Part shown: one piece after another, positions 11,649 to 22,903 of the stretch
Position numbering within the stretch: position 1 is the first letter of the stretch
Layout: every line of letters begins with the position of its first letter
From: Acanthococcus lagerstroemiae
Taxonomy: Eukaryota > Arthropoda > Insecta > Hemiptera > Eriococcidae
Reading direction: 5' to 3'
Length of the DNA stretch: 64,000 nucleotides
Assembly (NCBI GenBank): GCA_031841125.1
Contig: JAJSSI010000010.1
Coordinates: 689,001 to 753,000 of the forward strand
Program-made: the position numbers and the translations under genes
Notes under the pieces: model-generated
What the model saw: only the letters and a program-made list of their open reading frames with translations
The model's database searches: none
What the model was told of the DNA's origin: nothing

Positions 11649-12639
11649 TCTGATGGACCTGTAAAAATTATAAAAATACAATTAATGCGAAAGTACTATA
11701 TTACACATTGGGACAATGAGTAGGTGTTTCATTTCTTGAGTTAGTAGAAGCTTACAACAAATATCTAACATGCAATAAACAAGGAGCACACACTACTATA
11801 TACCCACTCACAAAATGGAAGGTCGCATGCAATTTTTGAATAGAGCCGCTCAAGCACATTATGACCACCGAGTACTGCATTCAGGGACAGTGAAGAAACT
11901 AGAAAAACATTTTTTATGTATCATGAGGCAAATACTTACTGAATTATGTTGAAAAGTGCAAAATAATTTTATATACCTAAGACAAGAATGCAGGACCAAA
12001 AACTTAAGCGTAAGTAGTAAAAGCTGTGAGATTCGAGTACATGTTTTGGAGGAGAACTACTTAGGGATTGGATGAGGGGATTCTAAATCCCGCCCTCTCT
12101 CTCTCTCTCTCACTCCCTCCTGTGTACACCTTATGCCATGGAAGCACTGATTTTACACAGGTACGCAGAATATATGCTAGGTATCTGCTGTTAATAACTG
12201 GATCTAGAAGCTGAACTGTATCTATGTTTAAGCACTTACTGAATGTGCTAGATGTGCATGTATGACCTTCGTAGTTCCTTTGCAATCGAGTTCCTTAGAG
12301 TTTGAAAATTAGTCTCCATTACAATCAGTGCCCTCAGAAGAATTTGAAAACTTTTACAAAGAACTGCATGATAATAGCAGAGTAGTTGCGTCGCTTCACC
12401 AGTTACCATGCAACCCGAATGAATTATGGAGTACACTGAAAGTAATCATCAGTAAGTTGAAAATTGATGCATACATGATAAATATATTTAGCAAATTCCA
12501 TTGTAGCGGCATACAAGAGTTTGCCAGGAAAATGGAATACGAAATGCATAAATTATTCACCAAACTAACCTGATTCCATAACAAGCGGGAACACAATTCA
12601 TAAGATAATAATTGACTGATGAACTTCAGTGAAGCAGTT
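11649..12639. other. Spacer between the two transposon genes, with a (CT)n run
   Basis: Holds the 3' flank of the transposase gene and the presumed promoter of the DUF4806-type gene. A short (CT)n microsatellite lies at about 12,093-12,114. No further gene recognised. Confidence 0.5.
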
Positions 12640-15496
12640 TCACCATTGCATATTCCCGGGGTGATGGTACGGAACTGCAAAAAATTTTCCCGAGATCCTG
12701 TCAACTTCCCAAGCACGAAGAGCGCTTCCGACATCAATATTAGTGATACACACGCCTACATACTCAGAAGTGTACGACTCAGAATACAGAGGCTTGATAC
12801 TTCTCAACCGGCGGCCACATACATATGTCTTTCTACTGTTCCGACTTCTACAAAAGAAGTGTATGACAACCAGTTTATTATCCTTCAGTTCACAATACTT
12901 ATCAGCTGAATTGTCTCCTCTGAATGTGAAATCATTAGTGCGATAAATCCAGAACTGTTCGTAGTGCTCATCTGAAGGTAAGTTAGCAGGAAGGGGCTGT
13001 GGATCGCGAACACATTTCTTCAGAGTTACCGTCTGTTTGGATCTTTCATTACCAGTATACACAGACATTTCATACATGCGCCGGGCAATCTGAGTTATTG
13101 GAAGTCTTGCCGATCGTAACATCAATTTTAGCTGATACAAGAAACTTTCGTATGGAAAGCACGAAAATGATTCCAAAGCTCCATAACGTTTAACATCGTT
13201 AACCACATGAATAAGATTATGGACGTTGTGAGAAACATATTTCGGTGCATACAATTTGGGAAAATCAGACACGAAGGCACGCAACAACCGATCGGCAAAA
13301 TCACATTTTTCAGCTTGCTGAACGTCCTTGGGATTACTCAGAATTCGGACAGCTATCTGCAATGCCGCAAAATGTCGATACTGTTCTTTCGGTAAAAATT
13401 TCTTCAGCACCACTGTTCCAGTATACAATAAAAAATTTCGAAACTCCGTACTCTTGAAAAAGTGTAGTTGTTGTAATGAACGCGGTTTTCGAGCAAATTC
13501 ACAAGGACAGTATGCAGCAGTATTCTCCAACACATCTGATATGTGCTTCCTACTTGATGCTTGCAGACGGAACTTTGATTCGCCTTCAAACCAGAGAAGT
13601 ATCATTTTACGTGTGACACCTGCGACCATACAAAGTGAATTTTCATTATCTGTTCCCTCATCATTTTATTTTATAATCAGATAAGCAAATCGAAACAGTT
13701 TATAATTTCTTCCAGGGAAAATTTGATCATTCCAAAAGGGACAACACTCCATCAAAGAAAGGTATAGTAGGGTACTACCAGCTCACTGTCAGGTTGAATG
13801 ATTTACTAAAACCTCATATTTGTGCACCTAACAACTTGGGAATAGAATTTCGGAGACGCTGAAGTGGACGGAGTAATCATCAGGGATCCTGAAGTCAGCC
13901 TGCCTGCGCAAGGATATGGCCCAATCTTGGCGACACTACTATAAGAAAAAAGTCAAAATAATCTTACCCAAGTAAATCAAGTGCATAGCATCAAGGGGCA
14001 CATCACCAACAGGATCAAACAGTGGAATTGTCAACAAATTTGAGATTCCACGATGGTAACGAGTATCTGTATTACTTCGGAATGACTCAGCAGTACGCAA
14101 CGGCGCATCGACCTCCAGGAAACATACTCTATTGTCGAAACGTTCGCCCATTACTGTACATTTGGAGCAACTACCGTACGCATTGAACCCTAAAGTTTTC
14201 ATGATGAAGCAGCGAGCAGGGGTATCCATGTGGATAGCAAATAAATGAAAATTGTACTTCTTCCCCTCAAAATTCAAACCATTTATAGTCAACTGACAAC
14301 ATTCTTCTATGAAGTCTTTCAGGTATTCGTTGCTGTCACACGGCTTACTATCACCATAATATAAAGCTATGATGAAGGGAATACAATTATCAATCCTACC
14401 CAGGATTGGCCAAAAACTTTTAGTGCTCGAATTGAAGACTGGAAGCCCATCAATACTAACAGACAATAAAATATCATTCTTCCCTTTACCAATTTTAGCA
14501 TACCCATTCTGAACTGCTGACTCAATACCAAAGTACGAGTATGTTCCTCCCCCAAGGTCAGTTGGAACTGTGGTAGGATACTGCCCAACAACAGTTGACC
14601 AGGTTTTGGGCAGTGAGTGGATATCACGTGGATTGCTGTATGACCTCAAAACCCGGAGAATGTTATTGATGGCAGCAATGGGGATTTTCGATTGAACTAA
14701 AACGGCAAAGAGATTTTCGTTCCCAACGTATGCTGGTTCAAACAAATTACTTTCATTTCCAGTTCCTGTTGAAAAGAATATCATTTATAATACTATACCA
14801 AAATAAAATATTCATTGCAGTAGTGGTGCCCACTTATCTCACCCATATGATCATCAGGAGTTTCAAAATTACTATCTTCCTCATCACCATCAGTATCGAA
14901 AGGAACTTCGTCGCTAAGGAATGACAACCTATCTTCCTGCAGCTCAGCTGTTTCCTATTCAGTCAGACACAAGTATCACAAAATCATTTGGACAAATAAT
15001 AACTTAATTAATTAAGTGAGAATAAATATACAATAAATTGAAATTTTGTCTATAGAATGCACTCATCATTTTCCGCACCGTTAGTAAATATTAATAAACA
15101 ACACATTTAGTAAATTCATATCCTTCTCATCTGAGAACCACTGATGGTGTGACGGAAATTATCGCACTCCCTCGATTTGACAGTATAGGTTAGTATTTTG
15201 TTAGTACTCATCCACCTTGCTGACACTGGGGAAGTAGTGACCCGTACTGATGCACTATGGTAAATATTAGTTGAAGCGAAAGAAAGCTGATTTGTACTCA
15301 CAATTCCATGATTTGAAAGATCAAAGTTATTTTCTGATGATGATGACGACGACGACGATGATGATGATGAATCCGACAAAGTAATGTCACTAGTTTCAGC
15401 CTCACACGGTATCGTAACAGCTCGCCTGTACAAAGTGGCCCGAGAGACAGAAGTACTGCCTATGGTGTACCTGGCTTTCTTTCTATTATCACTCAT
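12640..15496 (-). CDS. Intact Tnp2-type transposase of the 12-kb transposon (694 codons)
   Basis: Four exons join in phase: 15496-15302, 14954-14843, 14765-13968 and 13619-12640 (2,085 nt with stop). All junctions have GT donors and AG acceptors. Exon 1 (MSDNRKKARYTIGSTSVSRA) is basic, then has a run of about 13 serines. Exon 2 is acidic (DTDGDEEDSNFETPDDH). Exon 3 carries the transposase body: ARCFIMKTLGFNAYGSCSKC and VGDVPLDAMHLIYLG around residues 350-368. Exon 4 continues VTRKMILLWFEGESKFRLQ, CEFARKPRSLQQLHFFKSTE, FRNFLLYTG, YVSHNVHNLIHVVNDVKRYG and LESFSCFPYESFLYQLK, the usual C-terminal half of the family. There are no stops or frameshifts, so it could be active. It should cut at the element ends in the nucleus. 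Identity as a Tnp2-like transposase is confident; the exact clade is not. Confidence 0.85.
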
Positions 15497-17719
15497 TCGT
15501 GAGCAAATGTTACAGGCTATAATAATATAATTATGTGAAACTGGTTATTGAAAACTTCATAGTTGAGAACAAGCGACAATAAAAATCGTGGTCAATTGAA
15601 TAAACTGAAGGTGGAATACAGATAAAGCAATAATTTTGTGCACCATCACCAGACTAAATACTATTACATAATGAGAACATATACCTCTCAAAGATGATGC
15701 TACCAGAGAATAATTTTCAGAAATTTATAATTAATGAAAGTAACTACGATTCCACATGATCAATGCATACTCATGCGAATATAATAAATGATAATGAACC
15801 CGAGTTAATAATTAGAAACAAGGAAAGAGTACATGAGGGCATCCAAAAAATGGCTGAAAACTAAGAAATAGAATTATATAAGTTACGTTAATCCCGTAAC
15901 TACATGCTCATATATACTACGTGGGTAGATCCGTGAAATTAACTAACTTACATGCACGCAAATTCCTGATCGATAATGAAAATGCGAACACGGCTTCAGT
16001 TAATGTATTACAAACCAAATATTTTGTTTTTCTTATAAGGTTTATAGTCAGGCGGGTTCATTTGTTAGTAAACACTTCCTTGTCAAGTAACTACATTAGC
16101 AAATATACTAATAGAACACTTTTTTGGACACAGAGGAAAGAGGTGGAAAATTTTGAAGGATTGGTAGAGGAAAGAGAGAGGAGGTCAACACAGAAGGAGC
16201 TAGATAGTTCCGAGATGATAGACAAGGGGAGTGGATGGGGGAGATTATAATCCTCTAGGCTGGATTACATTTCCTCTCTATCCTACTTCATTTGGGGGAC
16301 ATGGAGGGTTGAAAATTGATTTCTATTTTCAGATTTCTGCTAAAAGCCAGTAATGCGCTACTTGTTCTTCTCTTTACAAAGAATCTTACATTTGCGTCAA
16401 CCAGTGTTGTACGCAACATCATCATTTCTGTGCACCTTTTCTAGGAAAATTTTTACATTTTAATAAACTGAATGAGAAATACTTCATTTGCGGGTATACT
16501 TTTTGACCAACCACTCGAACTATAAAGTGATCATAAATCTGACGCTCATAAAAATGGTTAGATTCTCTTAAATCGATTCAGTCGATTTTATAAAATTCCA
16601 AGATCAGCCATAGATCCATTATTTTTTAGTCTCAATTTGGATTCTATGAAAAGAAAAAAGTTTAGGAACATCATCTAATCGCGGAATAATCCCATAATAA
16701 GCTTCCAATATTTGAACTGGCTATTCGCTCAATAAAATGGATTCCATTGAAAAATAATAGGCCCAGTAATAAAATATGAAAGCCGACTCACTACAATGAA
16801 AAAGCACTGCACTCAAAAATTAAAACTGGTGCGCCAGGATTCTTTCGTAGCAGTGTATAATTTCTTCAGTTGCAACGGCGGTTCTATTTTCAGCCGACTT
16901 ATTATCTGCAACAGTATTATAAAGTACGCATTATTCACACAATCTGTTAATTACAATAGGAGCAAATGAACAGGGCGAGAAGATACACGTCTACAGACCA
17001 CTGAAATATCTGCTATAACACATTTTATGGTGATGGAGGACAAGATGAAAACAACAAACTGATAAGGAAAAAGCAATACAATAAACCGACGGCTTGTTCC
17101 TGCCAGGACCAGGATAAGATTTTCAGTTTACCTACATATGTACATAACTTCTATCATTTTTACTTGGATGCACATCCGTGAAATACACAGGCTGAAATAC
17201 GACTTGATATATGCACATTAGGCAAAGCTATACGGGTACTTTTTTATGTACAGCAACAACTCCACTCACTGCTGATGAGTAACAAGACGAAACTAATAAT
17301 AAAATATACAACGAACTGGCTATGCATAACAGGATGAAACTTGAGTGTAACGCATAAACCGTGTATACTGTATAAAGTCGCACATTCGCCGGTAGCCATG
17401 TTGAATTAGTATTTCTGATACAGTGAATTACTCTATTCGTCTTCCGTTATAATGGAATAATTGTGTCAATTCTACTTACCGATACTTTTTACTTCTTTGT
17501 GAAAACTGGGACAATAAACACAATAACAACTAAGTTACTTAAATTTCTTCAAACATAGTAAACGGAAAGGCAATAAAACAAACGAAAACACAATTCACTA
17601 TAAACCGACAGCAAATGAACATCACGAACTCACTATCACCGGTCCGTTCGGTCCGTTACGCGTTACCTTGTTTCAACTTTTCAACTGTTGCTCATTTTCT
17701 CCAGCAGGCAGCAGCCATG
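15497..17719. other. Non-coding interior and presumed promoter side of the transposase gene
   Basis: Upstream of the transposase start. The one longer open frame (15,921-16,250, plus) has no motif I recognise. No RNA gene or array seen. A GC-richer patch with GGTCCGTTCGGTCCGTTACG lies near 17,640. Confidence 0.45.
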
Positions 17720-18047
17720 ATGCATTTTGATGTGGTAGCTATCCTGCCGATACTGCTACCACATAGCTGCCATACTCACACAAGTCAACATTAAGTAAAT
17801 CTCTTTCAGTGTATTATTTTCACATTCAGCGATTTCGGTGGTAGCTGTACTACCGCTAATACTGCTGCACAGCTACCACACTTACCCATGATAAAGATAT
17901 GAACTATTTTTTCAGCCTGCAGTGTTGCAACCACTACTGGTGTACTTGCTACAGTACCAACACATCAATACATTGTTAACAGGACTTTGCTTATGTAGTG
18001 GTGCTGATGTGGTAGTTGAACTACTGAGGTACTGCCGGAGTGCTACC
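17720..18047. repeat. Right subterminal repeat region
   Basis: Repeats GTGGTAG, CTACCAC, ACTGCTACC and related words in both orientations, for example TGTGGTAGTTGAACTACTGA near 18,010. It mirrors the left subterminal region. Confidence 0.75.
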
Positions 18048-18105
18048 ATTGTAGTGTTAATACCATTTTGTTGCTGGTAGCACTACCTTTTTATTTTTGG
18101 CTGGG
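18048..18105 (-). repeat. Right terminal inverted repeat
   Basis: Minus strand begins CCCAGCCAAAAATAAAAAGG and includes AAATGGTATTAACACTACAA, the partner of 6,066-6,085. Confidence 0.8.
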
Positions 18106-18588
18106 GTAATACCATACAGCGAGATGAACGCTTTCTTACACACAACCTGTGTTTCTGTTTCAACGCAAACGTTGTAAATAAAATGAGCGGAATTTCGTGC
18201 GCGAGTGCGATTCTCTTTCACAAGACGTCTCCGGGTTACTGGTTGAACGGTGATAAGATCTTGCAAAAAAATACAAATATCTTGTTTGTCTTTGGTAGGC
18301 AGTGAGTATAATCAATCCCACATATCACGCAACTGCACATCGTCAAAGTGGTCGAAACATTTTTTCTTACACCTGCAAAATTAGTTTTCTGCTAGTAATC
18401 ATGGTTCCGTATGATCAGAGAAGTTAACAAAACCTAACTTACTGGCACGGTGGCCCTTGTTGTTTTACTGGAATTGCCGTGCCTGCCCAATTCGTGTATG
18501 CCTAACCAGATACTCGTGCTCTCTTAATTTTATTACGCTTATACTTGTCGTCATGTCGTTTGCGTTTTTTCCCTGGTTGTTCTTCCAT
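18106..18588 (-). pseudogene. N-terminal part of the split DUF7869-family gene
   Basis: Exon 1 runs from the ATG at 18,588 to 18,443 (MEEQPGKKRKRHDDKYKRNK.., then AYTNWAGTAIPVKQQGPPC) and is followed by a GTAAGT donor. Exon 2 starts at 18,372 and makes the family's cysteine cluster, GPPCQCKKKCFDHF, then RTRARNSAHFIYNV and VVCKKAFISLYGIT up to 18,106, where the transposon end begins. With the transposon removed, the frame runs on from YGIT into DKRVKRLTKLAVENK and RGKHGS encoded left of 6,032. Two in-frame stops (TAG after RARVSG in exon 1, TGA after RDMWD in exon 2) show the gene is dead. I cannot tell whether the stops came before or after the insertion. Confidence 0.8.
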
Positions 18589-18827
18589 CGTCTCCTTTGA
18601 TTTCACGTAAACTTTTTGGCTACTAAACTCAAAATCTACCTATTGAACACGGAAAGAACTTAGAAGACACCGCGATACCGGTCAACAGCAGGTGATAACG
18701 ATGGCATTAATATTCCACGGAACAGAAATAGAACAAAGAACCGCACACAAACGCGATCAAACTGCGCTAGTCACAGATACCAACATGATCATGGTTCAGG
18801 AATGAGTACCTTTCAGCACGCAATGGA

Positions 18828-18842
18828 TCTTTTTTTTTTTTT
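18828..18842. repeat. Poly-T tract
   Basis: A run of about 15 T (poly-A on the minus strand) beside repeated GGAATGAGT-TCCTTT words. Confidence 0.7.
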
Positions 18843-18855
18843 TGGAAGAAGAACT

Positions 18856-19086
18856 TCATTCCGGAATGAGTTCCTTTTTGCAATAACCATGATCTTCAGG
18901 TTGCAATTTCAGTACTTTCTTGACTCGGGAGTGAATTCTTTCTAGTCTCAACTGATCTGGCGACCCTTCTTTAGTATGCAACCATGTATAATTCATATAC
19001 CTCAAAAATGTGGAATGAGGCCCTTTTTGAAATGGCCGATTCACTTTATACTCACCACAAACCATCGTACAACAATAGTAACCCAC
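18856..19086 (-). CDS. Unrecognised short ORF or gene fragment
   Basis: A 76-codon minus-strand frame with MVCGEYKVNRPFQKGPHSTF and TKEGSPDQLRLERIHSRVKK. The residue mix (two early cysteines, a basic helix-like tail) looks protein-like, but I do not recognise it. It may be a scrap of a repeat gene cut off by the Harbinger element at 19,139. No upstream exon is evident. Confidence 0.3.
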   Translation of the reverse strand: MGYYCCTMVCGEYKVNRPFQKGPHSTFLRYMNYTWLHTKEGSPDQLRLERIHSRVKKVLKLQPEDHGYCKKELIPE

Positions 19087-19535
19087 GTGGACGTGAATAT
19101 CGGCAGAACCTTGGATTCTGAACGATCAGCTGGTGTAAGGGCCGATTGTACAATTCACAGTTAACGGATAGTTAGAAGTTAACTTTCTGTTGACCGTTGT
19201 ACGAGAGTCAGTCAGCGTTAACCCAGCAGTTAACTGTGGCAGTTTTCAACTTACAGAATTAGGTCAGTTAGCGGGCCGTAATCACCAGTTAGAGGTTGTA
19301 ATTGGTTGGTGCTTCCAGTGATAATAGGTTTTTTAATTATTACTGAATTTTGATCAAGAAGAGGAAGTATCTTTTGAAATATCGTTTTTCATTTTGAACA
19401 ACACCTCGAAATATTGAAGCGGAATGTTATCTCCTTTTCATAATGGTAAGTTTTATATCCTGTTTGTTTCCAGTTGAGTTCAGTCATCATCTACATTCTG
19501 TCATTCATAATCACTGTATAAATTATATTTCAGAA

Positions 19536-20716
19536 ATGAGCGATGCAGACGAATCCGACGAAGAATTCATTGACATTATGCTTCACGCAGTATTCCGAAG
19601 ACGTCCCAAAATGTATCGACGACGCCCTGATTACTTCGTAGAATTGCGAAATGATGAGTTTCTTGACCGCTTTCGTTTATCACAAGAAGCAGTCACATTC
19701 TTGACAAGCAGAATTAGAAATGAAATTTCTGCTTTAACGACTAGGTCTGTCTCTCAAAACAGAAAGTTATAATATTAATTTCATTGCTCCATTTTGTATA
19801 TATCCCTAATGTAAATTAACATTGCAGAAATCATGCAGTTACTCCAGAGCAAAAGGTTCTTCTGACTTTGAGATTTTATGCCACTGGGAGTGTGCAGAGG
19901 ACATGTTCTGATTTCGTTGGAATTCACAACAGTACGGCAAGTCATATTATAAAGTTGGTGAGCCGCTGCGTTGCCTCTTTACGACCAGAATTCATTAGCA
20001 TGCCCGAGGATGATGAAGCAAGAAAGCAGATTAGCCAGGAAGTTTTCAGTATAGCTAAATTTCCTCGGTGCATAGGTGCGATTGACTGCACGCACATAAA
20101 ACTTCATTCTCCGGGGGGTAACAATGCGGAAATATTTAGAAACAGAAAGGGATGGTTTTCGATAAATGTGCAGACTATTTCAGATGCCAAAATGAGAATC
20201 CAAAACATCGTTGCGCGGTGGCCACGTAGTGCCCATGACTCGGCAATCTTACAAAACAGCTCAGTGAGGATGAAGTTTGGAAATAAGGAATTTGGAGATT
20301 ATGCGTTAGTAGGTGATAGTGGTTATGCTGTATCAGACTATTTGCTGACACCCCTACATGAGCCTAAAAATCAAGCTGAAGATTTGTATAATGAATCCCA
20401 AATTTTTACGCGGAATCCAGTTGAAAGATCTTATGGAATATGGAAGAGGCGATTTCCAGTGTTGAGTGTCGGGATGAACATCAATATGACAACAGCTATG
20501 ACTGTAATTATAGCAACTGCTGTGTTATATAATATTGCCTGTAACTTTGGGAACATTGTACCACCTGATAGTGCAGAAATTGAAAATGTAGTCGACATGT
20601 CCATTTTTCCATGTGTACCTCTGAACAACCGAGGCGCAGAAAGAGCAGCAAACAGACAAAATGAAAGGAAATGTAACCGTCTCATTCGTTACTTCGCTTC
20701 TATGATTGAAAACTAA
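19536..20716 (+). CDS. Harbinger (HARBI1-like, DDE_Tnp_4) transposase, 365 aa
   Basis: Exons 19536-19744 and 19828-20716 join in phase (GT donor, AG acceptor) into 366 codons with stop. The start MSDADESDEEF follows a likely 5'-UTR intron acceptor. Exon 2 gives RNHAVTPEQKVLLTLRFYAT and a helix-turn-helix-like stretch. The catalytic triad is visible: D156 in IGAIDCTHIKLHSPGG, D233 in LVGDSGYAVSDYLL and E269 in NPVERSYGIWKRRFP. The enzyme makes the staggered cut at 3-bp TWA targets and in this superfamily needs a Myb-like partner. That partner lies on the opposite strand to the right. No frame damage is seen, so the protein may be functional. Confidence 0.92.
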
Positions 20717-21000
20717 ATTTGTAAATTGAAACTATCATTCATAATAATATTTATAATTATTTATTCAGAATGTTCATGAATAGTACCTTTTTATTTTAAA
20801 TTATGAAATAAAAACTGATGCAACAGTAAAACTGTATTTCTTCAAAATTATGGAACAGTAAGGAGTCAGATTATGGAATGAAAAGTTACATACATCAACA
20901 CGTTTTCAAGTCAACAGGCCATTTCATGTTGGGCGTTGAAACTGTTGCTTTGTTTGCGAGAGTACAGCGAATTCAACTTCATATTCAGAAATAATACAAC

Positions 21001-22596
21001 TTACAACTTTATTTTCTTTTCAAGCAGTTTCATTTCAAGGGCGTGTCTTTTTTTTTTTTCATTTTTTATTCGTACTTGGATCTCTTCGAACTTTGCAGCA
21101 TACAGCTTTGTTTTCCATTCCAGTTTATTTTTTTGAAACTTTTCGAACCATGCATTGTGCAGTTCATTGGAATTTCTCACCATTGTCTCCTTGATCTGCT
21201 CCACTGCCGTCTTTCCAATTGCCCAACTTTCAAGAGCACATTTTCTCTTCTTTGCACCTGTTACATAACAAATTAGGGGATGGTTTTAAATTTTTTAGCT
21301 GATTATAAGTAATCACACTACTTGGGGGGGGGGGAATATCGCACTTTTTTTCTAGGGGTTATTCGATTTACACAACAGAATCAGAAAATCTGTAAAAATA
21401 TCTAGTCAATTGGGCACGAAAGAATGTTTCAATTATTCAGGGCGTTTTTTCATTTATATACAAATTGCAAACTAGCCGCAAAGCCCCTAGTATTTTCTAC
21501 ATTTATTTGAGCAAGGTCAACATTCGAGCATTCTTTCTTACTTGATTGATCTGAATTCTCACAGCGAACACGCTGCTTGTTCATAGGGGTATGATTGATA
21601 GCTGATGTCTTCGTAGGAGAATAAGTATTAATAACTGATGTCTTTGTAGGGGAATGTGTGATCACAGTGGTCGGAGACAGACGGTAGCATCCTTCTTCTG
21701 CATCATCCTTGTCGATGGTGTAACAGAAGGTTCTGCAAAACTAGTTTATGTTAACATTAAACATACAATTTTATATATTCAAAGAAGCTCAGGTTCTTGA
21801 AAAGTTTGATAAGATACCTGCAATCGGTACACTTGACTTTCCAGCTCTCAACTGTGCTGGTGTATATGGTGACCATTTCGGTTTAAAATTGTCATGAGCA
21901 GATTGCATCACAAACTTGGACACATTATTGCTCGAAGTGGCTGGAAAAACAATTTCTTCCTTGACATTGGTATCATTCTCATTTACTCTCTCGTCCTCTT
22001 CATGAATTAGATCCTTGAAAAAATCCCCGGTTTGTGAAATGAAGTCATATTATATATTCATAGTAATGTAAGAGGGCACTAACTCATTCATAATAACATA
22101 TACGTACTTGAGTTCTCGTGAATGGATGCGACATAATCATCGTCATTAGGATTCACAAATCCCATTACCCTCGCCTTGTTCATCATTCCCATCAACTTGT
22201 CATCCAGATTTGTGTCTGAAGAATCAGCTGAGTATGGGCCGCCTCCGGTACGTTTAATTTCATTTTTCTGCTTTGAGAACTTCACTTTCATCTTCATATT
22301 TTGGTACTTCTCTTTCAGTTGCTTTGCAGTTCTGTGCTGATCCTCAGAGTGAAGTAAATTGTTAAATTCGTTCGTAATTTTCTCCCACGTTTTTTGTTTC
22401 TCTCTAGTTTGCAAATATTGATTAATTAGCTTAATACAGTTGCATTTTACATTAAATTATTTATAATATAAATTTAATGAACTTACCTATTTGTAGTCGA
22501 ATCTGTCTCTCTATTTTTGATGATATGTTTATATCTCTCGATGAAGTCGATCAAATCCTTCTCGCTTTCTTTCGTCCAGTTCACTCTTTTATTCAT
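21001..22596 (-). CDS. Harbinger Myb/SANT-like partner protein, probably damaged
   Basis: Exon 1 (22596-22487) reads MNKRVNWTKESEKDLIDFIE and ends at a GTAAGT donor. Exon 2 (22403-22108) continues EKQKTWEKITNEFNNLLHS, TAKQLKEKYQNMKMKVK and IKRTGGGP, a trihelix/Myb-SANT DNA-binding domain. Later coding blocks are about 22,010-21,830 (DLIHEEDERVNEND), about 21,730-21,490 and about 21,260-21,001. The last is a basic coiled coil (LEWKTKLYAAKFEEIQVR). Such proteins bind the element ends and bring in the transposase. The phase between exons 2 and 3 does not fit, and the fourth block changes frame near 21,665, so the copy may be broken or my exon borders wrong. Confidence 0.75.
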
Positions 22597-22903
22597 TGTT
22601 CGTTTTCAAATTATTTTACGAGAACAATTTGAACGAATTAAAATCACCAACGTACAAATTAATTTCCTCTAATATTATCTGTTATGTTCCCGCTTCGCGG
22701 CTGTTCGCGGTGTATCCAGAATTTTATAGAAATATTATTAGCTTTTGGCAAATTCTTCACACTTTTTCAAGCTCACGCTTCAGTTATCTAACGTTCCACT
22801 AACTTTTGTTTGTACAAACAAATTCCTCTGTTACCTAGAACAGCTAGTTAACCTACAGTTGACTAACTGGGTGATTAACTGTGAATGGTACAATTGGCCC
22901 TAA

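Larger units (their letters stand above)
6032..18105 (-). mobile_element. 12.07-kb Tnp2/DUF4806 two-gene DNA transposon, apparently full length
   Basis: Both ends begin CCCAGCCAAAAAT reading inward: 6,032 on plus, 18,105 on minus. Further in, AAATGGTAATAAAACTACCA (6,066) matches AAATGGTATTAACACTACAA (minus of 18,068-18,049) at 17 of 20 bases. The flanks are ..TGT before the left end and GTA.. after the right end, giving a GT target duplication. The insertion splits a DUF7869 gene, and removing it with one GT copy restores local reading-frame continuity. Inside are subterminal TACCAC/GTGGTA clusters at both ends, an intact transposase and a DUF4806-type second gene, both on the minus strand. 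In En/Spm (CACTA) elements subterminal repeats bind the transposition proteins; the same role is inferred here. The CCC ends and 2-bp duplication place it near CMC-type elements, but the exact superfamily is open. Confidence 0.88.
19139..22900 (+). mobile_element. Harbinger transposon with TAA target duplication
   Basis: Left end GGGCCGATTGTACAATTCAC and right end (minus strand) GGGCCAATTGTACCATTCAC are inverted copies. Both are flanked by TAA (19,136-19,138 and 22,901-22,903), the 3-bp duplication typical of PIF/Harbinger. The 3,762-bp element holds the two genes expected of the family in convergent order: a DDE transposase on plus and a Myb/SANT protein on minus. Confidence 0.93.

Noticed and set aside
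12640..13684. Multiple plus-strand frames opposite the transposase
   Set aside because: Shadow frames of the minus-strand transposase exon, with no motifs.
15921..16250. 109-codon plus-strand frame inside the 12-kb transposon
   Set aside because: No recognisable domain, no counterpart in the related element, and no splice or promoter evidence.
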